From NCBI GenBank assembly GCA_025929455.1, contig JAICMB010000038.1:1-12695 (forward strand): a stretch of 12,695 nucleotides of DNA, given 5' to 3'. The DNA comes from Bryobacteraceae bacterium (GTDB lineage: Bacteria > Acidobacteriota > Terriglobia > Bryobacterales > Bryobacteraceae). This document shows, piece by piece, positions 6,463 to 12,695 of this stretch (position 1 is its first letter; every line of letters starts with the position of its first letter). The notes under the pieces are model-generated. The model ran no database searches. It was not told the origin of the DNA and saw nothing but the letters and a program-made list of their open reading frames with translations. Made by a program: the position numbers and the translations under genes.

Positions 6463-7987
6463 ACGCGCCCACGTCGTGCCGCAGTTTGTCCAGCATCTGC
6501 GTATCGATGTAGAACATGTGACCGGCGCGATAGAACGCCATCGTGACATTGCCGTGCATCGCGGGATCGAGACCCATGTGATTCAGCGTGTACTCCGCCG
6601 CGTAATACGGCGTCGCCAAGTCGAAATAACCGGCTCCCACGAACAGCTTCATATAAGGATTCTTCGCGAACGCGCTGCGCAGCGCCGTGGCGGTTTCAGC
6701 ATAGCGGTTCTGCCGACCCCAGTCCCAGCCTGTCACGCCGCCGCCCAGGATGTAATAGTGACGGTCCGTTTTGTATCCGAGATCTTTGCGGACGTACTCA
6801 CCCCAGAGCTGCGTATACGGCGGACGGACCGCGGCGATGCTGGGATCGAACTCGGGAAACTCGCCGGTGTTGCGCGGCGAGGGCCCGGTGATGCGTCCGT
6901 CGATACGCCCGACCGTGAGGTGCTGCGAGCGCAGAAGTTCACGCGTGAAGTGCTGGATCTCGATGCGGAGGTCGTTGTCTTCTATAAAAGTTTTAGGCAG
7001 CCCGGTGAAGCGTACAAGTTGGTCCGCGACGCGCTCGCGTTCGGCGGCGGGTAGACGATCGCCTTGCTCCAGCGCATGCAGATACTCGCCGGACGCAAAC
7101 GTCTCGACCTGATGCAAGGTGGTCATGAGATCGGCTTGCAGGTCGGCGGGCAGCCGCTTGTGGTACCAGGCAATTGCCGTATAGCTCGGCAGGTGCAGCA
7201 CGGGCGCAAGATCGTTCCCCTCCGCGAAGCTGACCGTCTGAAAATTCAGAATCGTCGAGATCAGGATTACACCGTTAAACGCGATGCCCTGCTCGATCAG
7301 GTGTCCGGCGAGCCCGGCCGCGCGCGTCGTGCCATAGCTTTCTCCGGCTAAAAACAGCGGCGAGCTCCAGCGTTCGTAACGTGTCAGATACAGCCGGATA
7401 AACTCGCCCACCGATTCGATATCGCCTTTCACGCCCTGGAACTTCTTATTGAGGTCGGGGCGTACCGCGCGGCTGTAGCCGGTACCGACCGGGTCAATAA
7501 ATACGAGGTCCGTTTGATCGAGCCAGGTCTCCTGATTGTCTTCGAGATGATACGGCGCGGGCGGCATACCGCCGTAGTCCAGCATGCGCACGCGCCGCGG
7601 ACCGATGGCCCCCATGTCCAGCCACACCGACGACGAGCCGGGTCCACCGTTGAAGGCGAACGTCAACGTTCGATGCGCGCTGTTCTCGACGCCGTCGAGC
7701 GTATACGCGACGAAAAACATGTGCGCCTCGAGCGTGCCCTGCGGGTCGCGGATCGGAAGCATGCCCGTTGTGGCGGTGTAGTTGATAGTTTGCCCGTGCA
7801 GTTGAATGGAGTGATGCGTTACGACGGGCGGCTCTTCCGGTTTTTCCGGCTCGGGCTTCTGAGGTTTTTCGGGAGGCTTAGGCGCCGCCGGGTTCGCGGG
7901 CGCAGTCTGCGCTGCTGGCGCGGGCCGGCGTTGATCTGCTTGGGGGCTGAAGAACAAAAGCAGCGCTACGGGAGCGGCAATAAGCAT
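6431..7987 (-). CDS. Secreted serine carboxypeptidase, peptidase family S10
   Basis: 518 residues. This is an exported carboxypeptidase that removes residues from peptide C-termini. A signal peptide (about 1-15, hydrophobic) is followed by a Pro/Ala/Lys/Glu-rich linker (21-54, many KP and EP steps) that probably tethers or spaces the enzyme. The catalytic domain shows the S10 marks: FNGGPGSSS (112-120, oxyanion/substrate site), DPVGTGYS (165-172), the nucleophile elbow AGESYGTTR (Ser217), Asp456 in GAGYFDLATP and His490 in YRAGHMFY. All three catalytic residues are present, so it should be active. Bacterial S10 enzymes of this length, with the VTHHSIQLHGQTINYTAT-like entry, are frequent in acidobacteria as I recall. 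The ATG at 7987 is 19 nt after the stop of the ABC-F gene and has only a weak Shine-Dalgarno (TGAGAA). It looks like the last gene of the selD operon. I see no terminator after its TAG at 6431. Confidence 0.9.
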   Translation of the reverse strand: MLIAAPVALLLFFSPQADQRRPAPAAQTAPANPAAPKPPEKPQKPEPEKPEEPPVVTHHSIQLHGQTINYTATTGMLPIRDPQGTLEAHMFFVAYTLDGVENSAHRTLTFAFNGGPGSSSVWLDMGAIGPRRVRMLDYGGMPPAPYHLEDNQETWLDQTDLVFIDPVGTGYSRAVRPDLNKKFQGVKGDIESVGEFIRLYLTRYERWSSPLFLAGESYGTTRAAGLAGHLIEQGIAFNGVILISTILNFQTVSFAEGNDLAPVLHLPSYTAIAWYHKRLPADLQADLMTTLHQVETFASGEYLHALEQGDRLPAAERERVADQLVRFTGLPKTFIEDNDLRIEIQHFTRELLRSQHLTVGRIDGRITGPSPRNTGEFPEFDPSIAAVRPPYTQLWGEYVRKDLGYKTDRHYYILGGGVTGWDWGRQNRYAETATALRSAFAKNPYMKLFVGAGYFDLATPYYAAEYTLNHMGLDPAMHGNVTMAFYRAGHMFYIDTQMLDKLRHDVGAFMRAAIPAGT

Positions 7988-8006
7988 TTGTTCTCAGGTT
8001 ACGCGA

Positions 8007-9926
8007 TTAGGCCGTATGCGCCGCAAGCTCTTCTGAAAGACGCTCCCATTCAGACATCATGGCGTTCAGCTCGTTGCGCCGGCTTTCGAGTAGCTGCGCA
8101 ACGCGCTGCGTTTCGCTCGCACTTTCAAAATTCGCAAGCTTCGATTCGCATTCGGCAATGTCCGACTCCGCGCGCGAAATATTGCGCTCCAGTTCGTCGC
8201 AGCGGTCGCGGAGTTGTTTGAGCTTGAGCGGATTGACGCGTTTGGCGGGCGCGGCCGGCTTGGGCGCGGGCTCGACGGGCACCGGCGGTATCACGTCGTG
8301 CCCATTCAGGTTGATGTCGAGCGGCTTGCCATCCTTGCGCCACAGGTAATCTTCGTAATTACCCGGAAACGCGTGCACGCCGCCATCGCCGACTTCGAAA
8401 ACGCGCGTGGCGAGATTGTCGATGAAATAGCGGTCGTGCGATACGAATACCACGGTCCCGGTGAAGCCGCGCAACGCGTCTAGCAACACGTCTTTCGCGC
8501 GCATGTCGAGGTGGTTGGTGGGCTCGTCTAAGAGCAGGAAATTCGATGGCTGCAGCAGCATGCGTGCCAGCGCGTAGCGGTTGCGCTCGCCGCCCGACAG
8601 CACGCCGATGCGCTTGAACACGTCGTCTTCCGAAAACAGAAAACAGCCCAGCAGATTGCGCAGCTCCGTAGTGCCGCGCGGCGTGACGGACGCCAAGTCG
8701 TCCAGCATGCGCGCGTCCGGATCAAGTTCTTTGTATTGATCCTGCGCAAAATAATCGACCTGCACGTTGTGACCGAGCTTCATTTCACCGGCCGATAGCG
8801 GCTCGCGTCCGGCCAGCAGTTTAATTAGCGTCGACTTCCCGGCCCCGTTGACGCCTACCAGCGCGATGCGCTCGCCACGCTCGATGAGGAAATTGACGCC
8901 GCTAAAAACGTCCTTTGTGCCGTAGCTTTTCGCGACACCGGTGAACTCGGCAACCACACGCCCGCTGGCCTTCGGCTGCGGAAACGTGAAGTGTATCGTT
9001 TTCTCTTCGGGCGGAATCTCAATGCGCTCGATCTTGTCCAGCTCTTTTATGCGGCTCTGTACCTGCTTGGCCTTGGTGGCCTGATACCGGAAGCGGCTGA
9101 TGAACGCTTCGAGCTGCTGAATACGGTCCTGCTGGTTCTTGTACGCCGCCTCGAGTTGCGCTTTACGCTCTGCCTTTTGCGAAAGATACTTCTCGTAGTT
9201 GCCGGGATAGAAGAATACGTGCTTGTTCCAGATCTCGACGATCTTGTCGACTGTGACGTCAAGGAAGTAGCGGTCGTGCGAGATGAGAATGAATGCGTTC
9301 GGATAGGACGTCAGATAGCTTTCGAGCCAGTTCCGCGCTTCGAGATCGAGGTGGTTGGTGGGCTCGTCGAGAAGCAGCAGATTCGGTTTCTCGAGTAGTA
9401 ACTTGGCGAGCGCAATGCGCATCTGCCAGCCGCCCGAAAACTCTTCGGTTCGCCGCAGCCAGTCCTCCCGCGAAAAGCCGAGCCCGGCGAGTACGGTGCC
9501 CACCTGCGCATCGAGCGCATATCCATCGCGCGTGCGGAACTCGCTTTCGAGCCGATGGAAGCGGTCCGCCACCTGTAGGTACTCCGCTCCCGTGGGATCG
9601 AGCTCCGCCATGCGGCGCGTGAGCGTTTCCATCTCGACCTCCATGTCCTGCAGGTCGGCGAAAACGGACATGCACTCGGCGAACACGCTGCGGCCGGACA
9701 GCGACAGCCCGTCCTGCGGGAGGTAGCCGCGCCGCATGCCCTTCATAGCATTGACGGAGCCGTAGTCGAGCGATTCCAGCCCAGCGAGCGCCTTCAACAG
9801 CGTTGTTTTGCCTGTGCCGTTGGCGCCCACCACACCGGCCCGCTCGCGGTTGGTAATCAGCCAGTCGAGATCTTCAAAAAGCAATTTCGGGCCGAAACGT
9901 TTGCCAGCCCCGGAGAACTGAATCAT
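8007..9926 (-). CDS. ABC-F family ATPase (Uup/EttA-like, ribosome-associated)
   Basis: 639 residues. It is a cytoplasmic protein with two ATP-binding cassettes and no membrane segment. Known members bind the ribosomal E site and act in translation control, ribosome rescue or antibiotic protection. Cassette 1 has Walker A GANGTGKT (34-41), signature FSGGWQMR (163-170), Walker B LLLLDEP (183-189) and switch SHDRY (216-220). The linker (about 240-310) is basic and helical, with the PtIM-type region KAERKAQLEAAYKNQQDRIQ. Cassette 2 has GVNGAGKS (358-365), LSGGERNR (443-450), LLLDEP (464-469) and SHDRY (496-500). Both Walker B glutamates are present. A Pro-rich spacer (546-562) leads to a C-terminal helical coiled coil (about 565-637), as in Uup. 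I cannot tell a housekeeping from a resistance member; the family architecture favours a Uup-like housekeeping one. Its ATG overlaps the trpD stop as ATGA, so the two are probably coupled. Confidence 0.92.
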   Translation of the reverse strand: MIQFSGAGKRFGPKLLFEDLDWLITNRERAGVVGANGTGKTTLLKALAGLESLDYGSVNAMKGMRRGYLPQDGLSLSGRSVFAECMSVFADLQDMEVEMETLTRRMAELDPTGAEYLQVADRFHRLESEFRTRDGYALDAQVGTVLAGLGFSREDWLRRTEEFSGGWQMRIALAKLLLEKPNLLLLDEPTNHLDLEARNWLESYLTSYPNAFILISHDRYFLDVTVDKIVEIWNKHVFFYPGNYEKYLSQKAERKAQLEAAYKNQQDRIQQLEAFISRFRYQATKAKQVQSRIKELDKIERIEIPPEEKTIHFTFPQPKASGRVVAEFTGVAKSYGTKDVFSGVNFLIERGERIALVGVNGAGKSTLIKLLAGREPLSAGEMKLGHNVQVDYFAQDQYKELDPDARMLDDLASVTPRGTTELRNLLGCFLFSEDDVFKRIGVLSGGERNRYALARMLLQPSNFLLLDEPTNHLDMRAKDVLLDALRGFTGTVVFVSHDRYFIDNLATRVFEVGDGGVHAFPGNYEDYLWRKDGKPLDINLNGHDVIPPVPVEPAPKPAAPAKRVNPLKLKQLRDRCDELERNISRAESDIAECESKLANFESASETQRVAQLLESRRNELNAMMSEWERLSEELAAHTA

Positions 9927-10960
9927 GTTGGAAAACTTTGTGCCGTCGCGGCGGCGGCAGACGAAGAAAACGCGCGCAGGCGCTCTAGCTTTTCTGATGC
10001 TGCGCCGGAGTCGATGGACTCTTCGGCGAGCGCCACCGCATGGACCGGTGTATCGGCGAGGCCTGCCGCCATGAGCGCGGCAGCGGCATTTACCACCACG
10101 ATGTCGCGATGCGGCCCGCGCGCCCCGTCCAGAACCCGCCGGGCGATATCTGCGTTCGCGTTGCGGTCGCCGCCGGCCAATGCATCGAGGTTCGTCTTAT
10201 GCACGCCGAAATCGCGGGGCGTCCAGGTGTGCTTGCGCACCTCCGCGCCGAGCACCTCGAACACCGTAGTCGGCCCGCAGGTCGATATTTCATCGAGGGA
10301 GCCCGCACCGTGCACGATGAAGGCGCGCTCCGGCTCCAAGCCCGCAAGCGCCCGCGCCATCAGTTCCGCAAACTCCTCGGATGGCGCACCGATCAACTGC
10401 CGCCGCGCGCCCGCTGGGTTCGACAACGGCCCGATCAGGTTGAATACGGTGCGCATCTTGAGTTCCATCCGTGCCGGCTGCGCGTGCCGCATCGCCGGAT
10501 GCATAAGAGGTGCGAATAGAAACCCGATTCCGATCTCACGGATGGCGGAGGCTGCGCGCTCGGGCGCGAGCGCCACCGTGAGGCCCAGTTCTTCGAGAAT
10601 GTCCGCGCTGCCGCACTGGCTCGAAAACGACCGGTTGCCGTGTTTGGCCACGCGCACGCCCGCGCCCGCCGCCACAGATGCCGCGATCGTCGAAATATTG
10701 AATGTGCAAGCGCCGCCGCCGGTGCCGCAGGTGTCTAGCAAACCGTCGCCGGCATCCACCCGCGCTGCCCGCTCGCGTAGCGCGCGCGTGAAGCCCAGCA
10801 ACTCGCCGGCGGTCTCGCCCTTCATCCGAAGCGCTACGAGAAACGCCGCAATCTGCGCGGTCGAAACATCGCCGTTCAGGATGGCGAGCATGGCGTCGCG
10901 CGCGTCGGCCGCGCTCAGGTGCTCGCCCGCCGCGACGCGGTGGATGTACTGCAACAGCAT
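9923..10960 (-). CDS. trpD: Anthranilate phosphoribosyltransferase
   Basis: 345 residues, the usual length. It transfers the phosphoribosyl group of PRPP to anthranilate, the second step of tryptophan synthesis, in the cytoplasm. The N-terminal helical part (1-70) is followed by the PRPP-binding loop DTCGTGGGACTFNIST (76-91), the signature AKHGNRSFSSQCGSADILEELG (105-126; GNR and GSAD are the conserved cores), MELKMRTVFNLIGPLSNP (anthranilate and PRPP site) and HGAGSLDEIS (metal/PRPP contacts). Family members usually have SSxxGSAD with other residues at the QC positions, so this is a mild variant. The other trp genes (trpE, trpG, trpC, trpF, trpA, trpB) are not in the window. The gene sits 3 nt after pyrF and overlaps the ABC-F gene by 4 nt, so its expression is likely tied to this mixed operon. 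Confidence 0.95.
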   Translation of the reverse strand: MLLQYIHRVAAGEHLSAADARDAMLAILNGDVSTAQIAAFLVALRMKGETAGELLGFTRALRERAARVDAGDGLLDTCGTGGGACTFNISTIAASVAAGAGVRVAKHGNRSFSSQCGSADILEELGLTVALAPERAASAIREIGIGFLFAPLMHPAMRHAQPARMELKMRTVFNLIGPLSNPAGARRQLIGAPSEEFAELMARALAGLEPERAFIVHGAGSLDEISTCGPTTVFEVLGAEVRKHTWTPRDFGVHKTNLDALAGGDRNANADIARRVLDGARGPHRDIVVVNAAAALMAAGLADTPVHAVALAEESIDSGAASEKLERLRAFSSSAAAATAQSFPT

Positions 10961-10963
10961 CGG

Positions 10964-11665
10964 CTAACCGTTAACGGCCGCTCCCAGTTCGTCGAGCACA
11001 CGCGCTAACTCGGCGGCGGGGTCCGCCGCGCGCGTGATCTGGCGGCCCATGACGAGATAGTTCGCGCCCGCCGCAAGCGCCGCTTCCGGTGTCGCGATCC
11101 GCTTCTGATCACCCGTATCGGCGCTTTGCGACCGTACGCCCGGCGTGACCAGCAGCGTCTTTGGACCCGCGGTGGCCCGCACGCGCGCCGCATCTACGGG
11201 CGAGCAGACGATCCCATCGATCCCGCAGGCCACCGCATTGCGTACGCGCAGCTCTATCAAATCCTCAACACGGCATGGATATCCCATGCTGCGCAAATCC
11301 TGTTCGTCGAAGCTGGTCAGGACAGTTACGGCCAGCAGCTTCAGCGCGCTGCCGCCGCGACCCTCTACGGCCGCCCGCATCGTCGCGCTGCTCCCGTGTA
11401 CGGTGAGAAATTCGACGCCCGTCCGCGCTACCACAGCCGTCGTGCGCTTCACGGTCTCGCCGATGTCGTACAGCTTCAGATCGAGAAATATGCGTTTGCC
11501 GCGCGCGAGCAGCTCGCGCACGAACGCGATGCCCTCGGCCGCGTACAGCTCCATGCCGACCTTATAAAAGCCCGCGGCCGCGCCCAGCGCGTCGACCAGC
11601 GCCAGCGCCTTCGCCGCATCGTCGAAATCGAGCGCGATAATAACCGGATGATCGGCGTCGCTCAT
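10964..11665 (-). CDS. pyrF: Orotidine 5'-phosphate decarboxylase
   Basis: 233 residues, the length of bacterial group I OMP decarboxylases. It converts OMP to UMP, the last step of de novo pyrimidine synthesis, as a TIM-barrel dimer in the cytoplasm. Visible residues are ALDFD (11-15, substrate aspartate), FYKVGMEL (Lys35), and the catalytic array FLDLKLYDI with D62, K64 and D67 (DxKxxD). TVHG (phosphate/ribose loop), VTPGVR and the phosphate-binding end YLVMGRQIT, with Arg after the Gly, also match the family. All expected catalytic residues are present. The ATG overlaps the selD stop as ATGA, indicating translational coupling, and the stop is 3 nt before trpD. Other pyr genes are not nearby. 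Confidence 0.95.
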   Translation of the reverse strand: MSDADHPVIIALDFDDAAKALALVDALGAAAGFYKVGMELYAAEGIAFVRELLARGKRIFLDLKLYDIGETVKRTTAVVARTGVEFLTVHGSSATMRAAVEGRGGSALKLLAVTVLTSFDEQDLRSMGYPCRVEDLIELRVRNAVACGIDGIVCSPVDAARVRATAGPKTLLVTPGVRSQSADTGDQKRIATPEAALAAGANYLVMGRQITRAADPAAELARVLDELGAAVNG

Positions 11666-12678
11666 AGAACTCGTAGTGGTGTCCCTTCCTTGGCTAGCAC
11701 GCGGCCGATCGCGAACGCGCCCGGAAACGCCTGCTGAAACGCCGCGGCATCGGCAGCGTCCATCGAGATCAGCAGTCCACCGGACGTTTGCGGATCGTAT
11801 AGCAGGTCGCTGACTTCCTCCGCGCTCTCGACGCAGCCGGACACAAACTCGCGGTTATTGCGCAGCCCGCCGGGGATAGCGCCCGCGCGCACATAATCCG
11901 CCGCCCCGGGCAGCAGCGGCACCGCTAGCGCTTCAATCTCTATTGTGACCTCGCTGGCGGCGGCCATTTCGCGCGCGTGCCCCAGCAGGCCGAAACCCGT
12001 CACATCCGTGCACCCGTGCACCTCGAAGGCGAGCATCGCCTCGCACGCCGTGCGGTTCAGCGTCACCATGGATTCCGTCGCCGCAAGCACATCCTCCTCG
12101 CGCGCCATTGCCCGCTTGAGCGCAGTCGCGACGACGCCGGTGCCAATGCGTTTGGTGAGCAGCAGCACGTCTCCGGGCCGCGCGCCCGCATTGGTCAGAA
12201 TGCGCTGCGGGTGGATCGTGCCCGTCACTGCGTAGCCAAACTTTATGTCCTCATCGGCGACGCTATGGCCGCCCAAAATCGAGCACTCCGCCTCACGCAT
12301 CTTCTCCGCGCCGCCGCGCAGAATTTCGCCGAGCACTTCGATGTCGTCCGCCGCCGGCCACGTCAACACAGACAGCGCCGAAACCGGCCGCCCGCCCATC
12401 GCGTACACGTCGCTCAACGAATTGGCCGCCGCAATCGCGCCAAAGGTATATGGGTCGTCCACAATGGGCGTGAAAAAGTCGATCGTTTGCACCAGCGCCA
12501 ACTCCGGCGTGAGTTGATACACGCCCGCGTCGTCGGCCGTGTCGAAGCCGACCAGGACATTCGGATCCGCCCATCGCGGTATGCGCTGGAGCACCTGGTC
12601 CAAAACCTTTGGACTGAGCTTGGACGCTCAACCCGCGGCTTTGGCTTTGGCGGTCAGCCGGAAATCCGTGCCGGTCAT
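11662..12678 (-). CDS. selD: Selenide, water dikinase (selenophosphate synthetase), predicted selenoprotein with Sec17
   Basis: 338 residues when TGA at 12630-12628 is read as selenocysteine. It makes selenophosphate from selenide and ATP, the selenium donor for Sec-tRNA and 2-selenouridine tRNA. From the ATG at 12678 the protein reads MTGTDFRLTAKAKAAG-U-ASKLSP. Sec is residue 17 and Lys is residue 20, exactly the positions of catalytic Cys17 and Lys20 in E. coli SelD. Downstream are the family's metal-binding aspartates: TADDAG (D49/D50), TIDFF (D67), NSLSDVYAMGG (D90) and HGCTDVTGFGLLGH (D225). GGHSVADEDIKFG and the C-terminal DPQTSGGLL also fit. The alternative start is a TTG at 12603, which would remove the Gly-rich N-terminal loop and the active site. 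The start has GGAAG a few bases upstream. Only 17 nt of upstream sequence are visible, so a slightly earlier start or an upstream operon gene cannot be excluded. It heads the pyrF-trpD operon by a 4-nt overlap. Confidence 0.92.
12598..12614 (-). promoter_or_regulatory. Candidate bacterial SECIS hairpin for the selD TGA codon
   Basis: Read on the minus strand, a perfect 7-bp stem GTCCAAA / TTTGGAC closes a GGT loop. The loop G lies 20 nt after the TGA, inside the 16-37 nt range I recall for bacterial SECIS elements, and exposed loop GG(U) is the feature SelB recognises in E. coli fdhF. GAGC right after the T of the TGA can also pair with GCTC beyond the hairpin, lengthening the structure. The hairpin is inside the coding sequence, as bacterial SECIS elements are. 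Folding was done by eye only. Confidence 0.65.
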
Positions 12679-12695
12679 GGGACTTCCAGAGTAAC

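Noticed and set aside
7514..8221. A 235-codon plus-strand frame spanning the peptidase/ABC-F junction
   Set aside because: It lies antisense to two well-supported genes and has low-complexity Arg-rich content.
10014..10967. A 317-codon open frame on the plus strand opposite trpD
   Set aside because: It is antisense to a clear trpD, Ser/Ala/Arg-rich without any domain. Long antisense frames are expected in GC-rich genes.
12628..12630. The selD TGA as an ordinary stop, with selD starting at TTG 12603
   Set aside because: That version lacks the Gly-rich loop and active-site residues, while sequence on both sides of the TGA matches SelD in one frame with Sec17 and Lys20 in register.

Overview
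The window reads as chromosomal DNA of a GC-rich Gram-negative soil bacterium, most likely an acidobacterium of the Solibacter/Bryobacter type. That is an inference from gene style and not a database match. The pointers are a secreted YVTN-propeller/BACON/malectin protein, a PEP-CTERM-anchored protein, a 'two-component regulator propeller' sensor, a proline-rich S10 carboxypeptidase, and small secreted proteins with an 'ARTGRKVxYxxEEA' tail that I recall from acidobacteria. I found no rRNA, tRNA, CRISPR array, insertion sequence, integrase or phage gene.

Left part (1-2445). Two coupled minus-strand genes encode small secreted proteins of unknown role (40-666 and 663-1148). The upstream one is split by an in-frame TAA between its signal peptide and its mature domain. 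The region 1149-1511 has no intact gene but holds what looks like the decayed C-terminal end of a thioredoxin-reductase-like flavoprotein. A plus-strand metallo-beta-lactamase-fold hydrolase (1512-2387) follows and ends at a palindromic terminator shared with the next, convergent gene.

Middle part (2446-6462). A PEP-CTERM protein (minus) and a 557-residue secreted seven-repeat propeller/BACON/malectin protein (plus) diverge from a 493-bp intergenic region rich in small inverted repeats. The propeller gene ends at a strong intrinsic terminator. Next comes the N-terminal 276 residues of a sensor propeller protein, which stops abruptly where it runs into the 3' end of the convergent peptidase gene. 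This looks like a deletion or rearrangement scar.

Right part (6431-12678, all minus strand). A compact operon-like run reads selD, pyrF, trpD, an ABC-F ATPase gene, then an S10 serine carboxypeptidase gene. The junctions are a 4-nt overlap, a 3-nt gap, a 4-nt overlap and a 19-nt gap. The most notable point is selD. Its true start is at 12678, and codon 17 is an in-frame TGA exactly where the catalytic Cys/Sec of SelD belongs. A hairpin with a GGU loop follows 20 nt downstream. The enzyme that makes selenophosphate is therefore itself a predicted selenoprotein, and the genome should carry the selA/selB/selC machinery outside this window. A normal ORF call starts at a TTG (12603) and loses the active site.

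I see no convincing undescribed multi-gene system. The worthwhile signals are the recoded selD with its SECIS candidate, three decayed or interrupted genes, and the unusual mix of functions in the selD operon.
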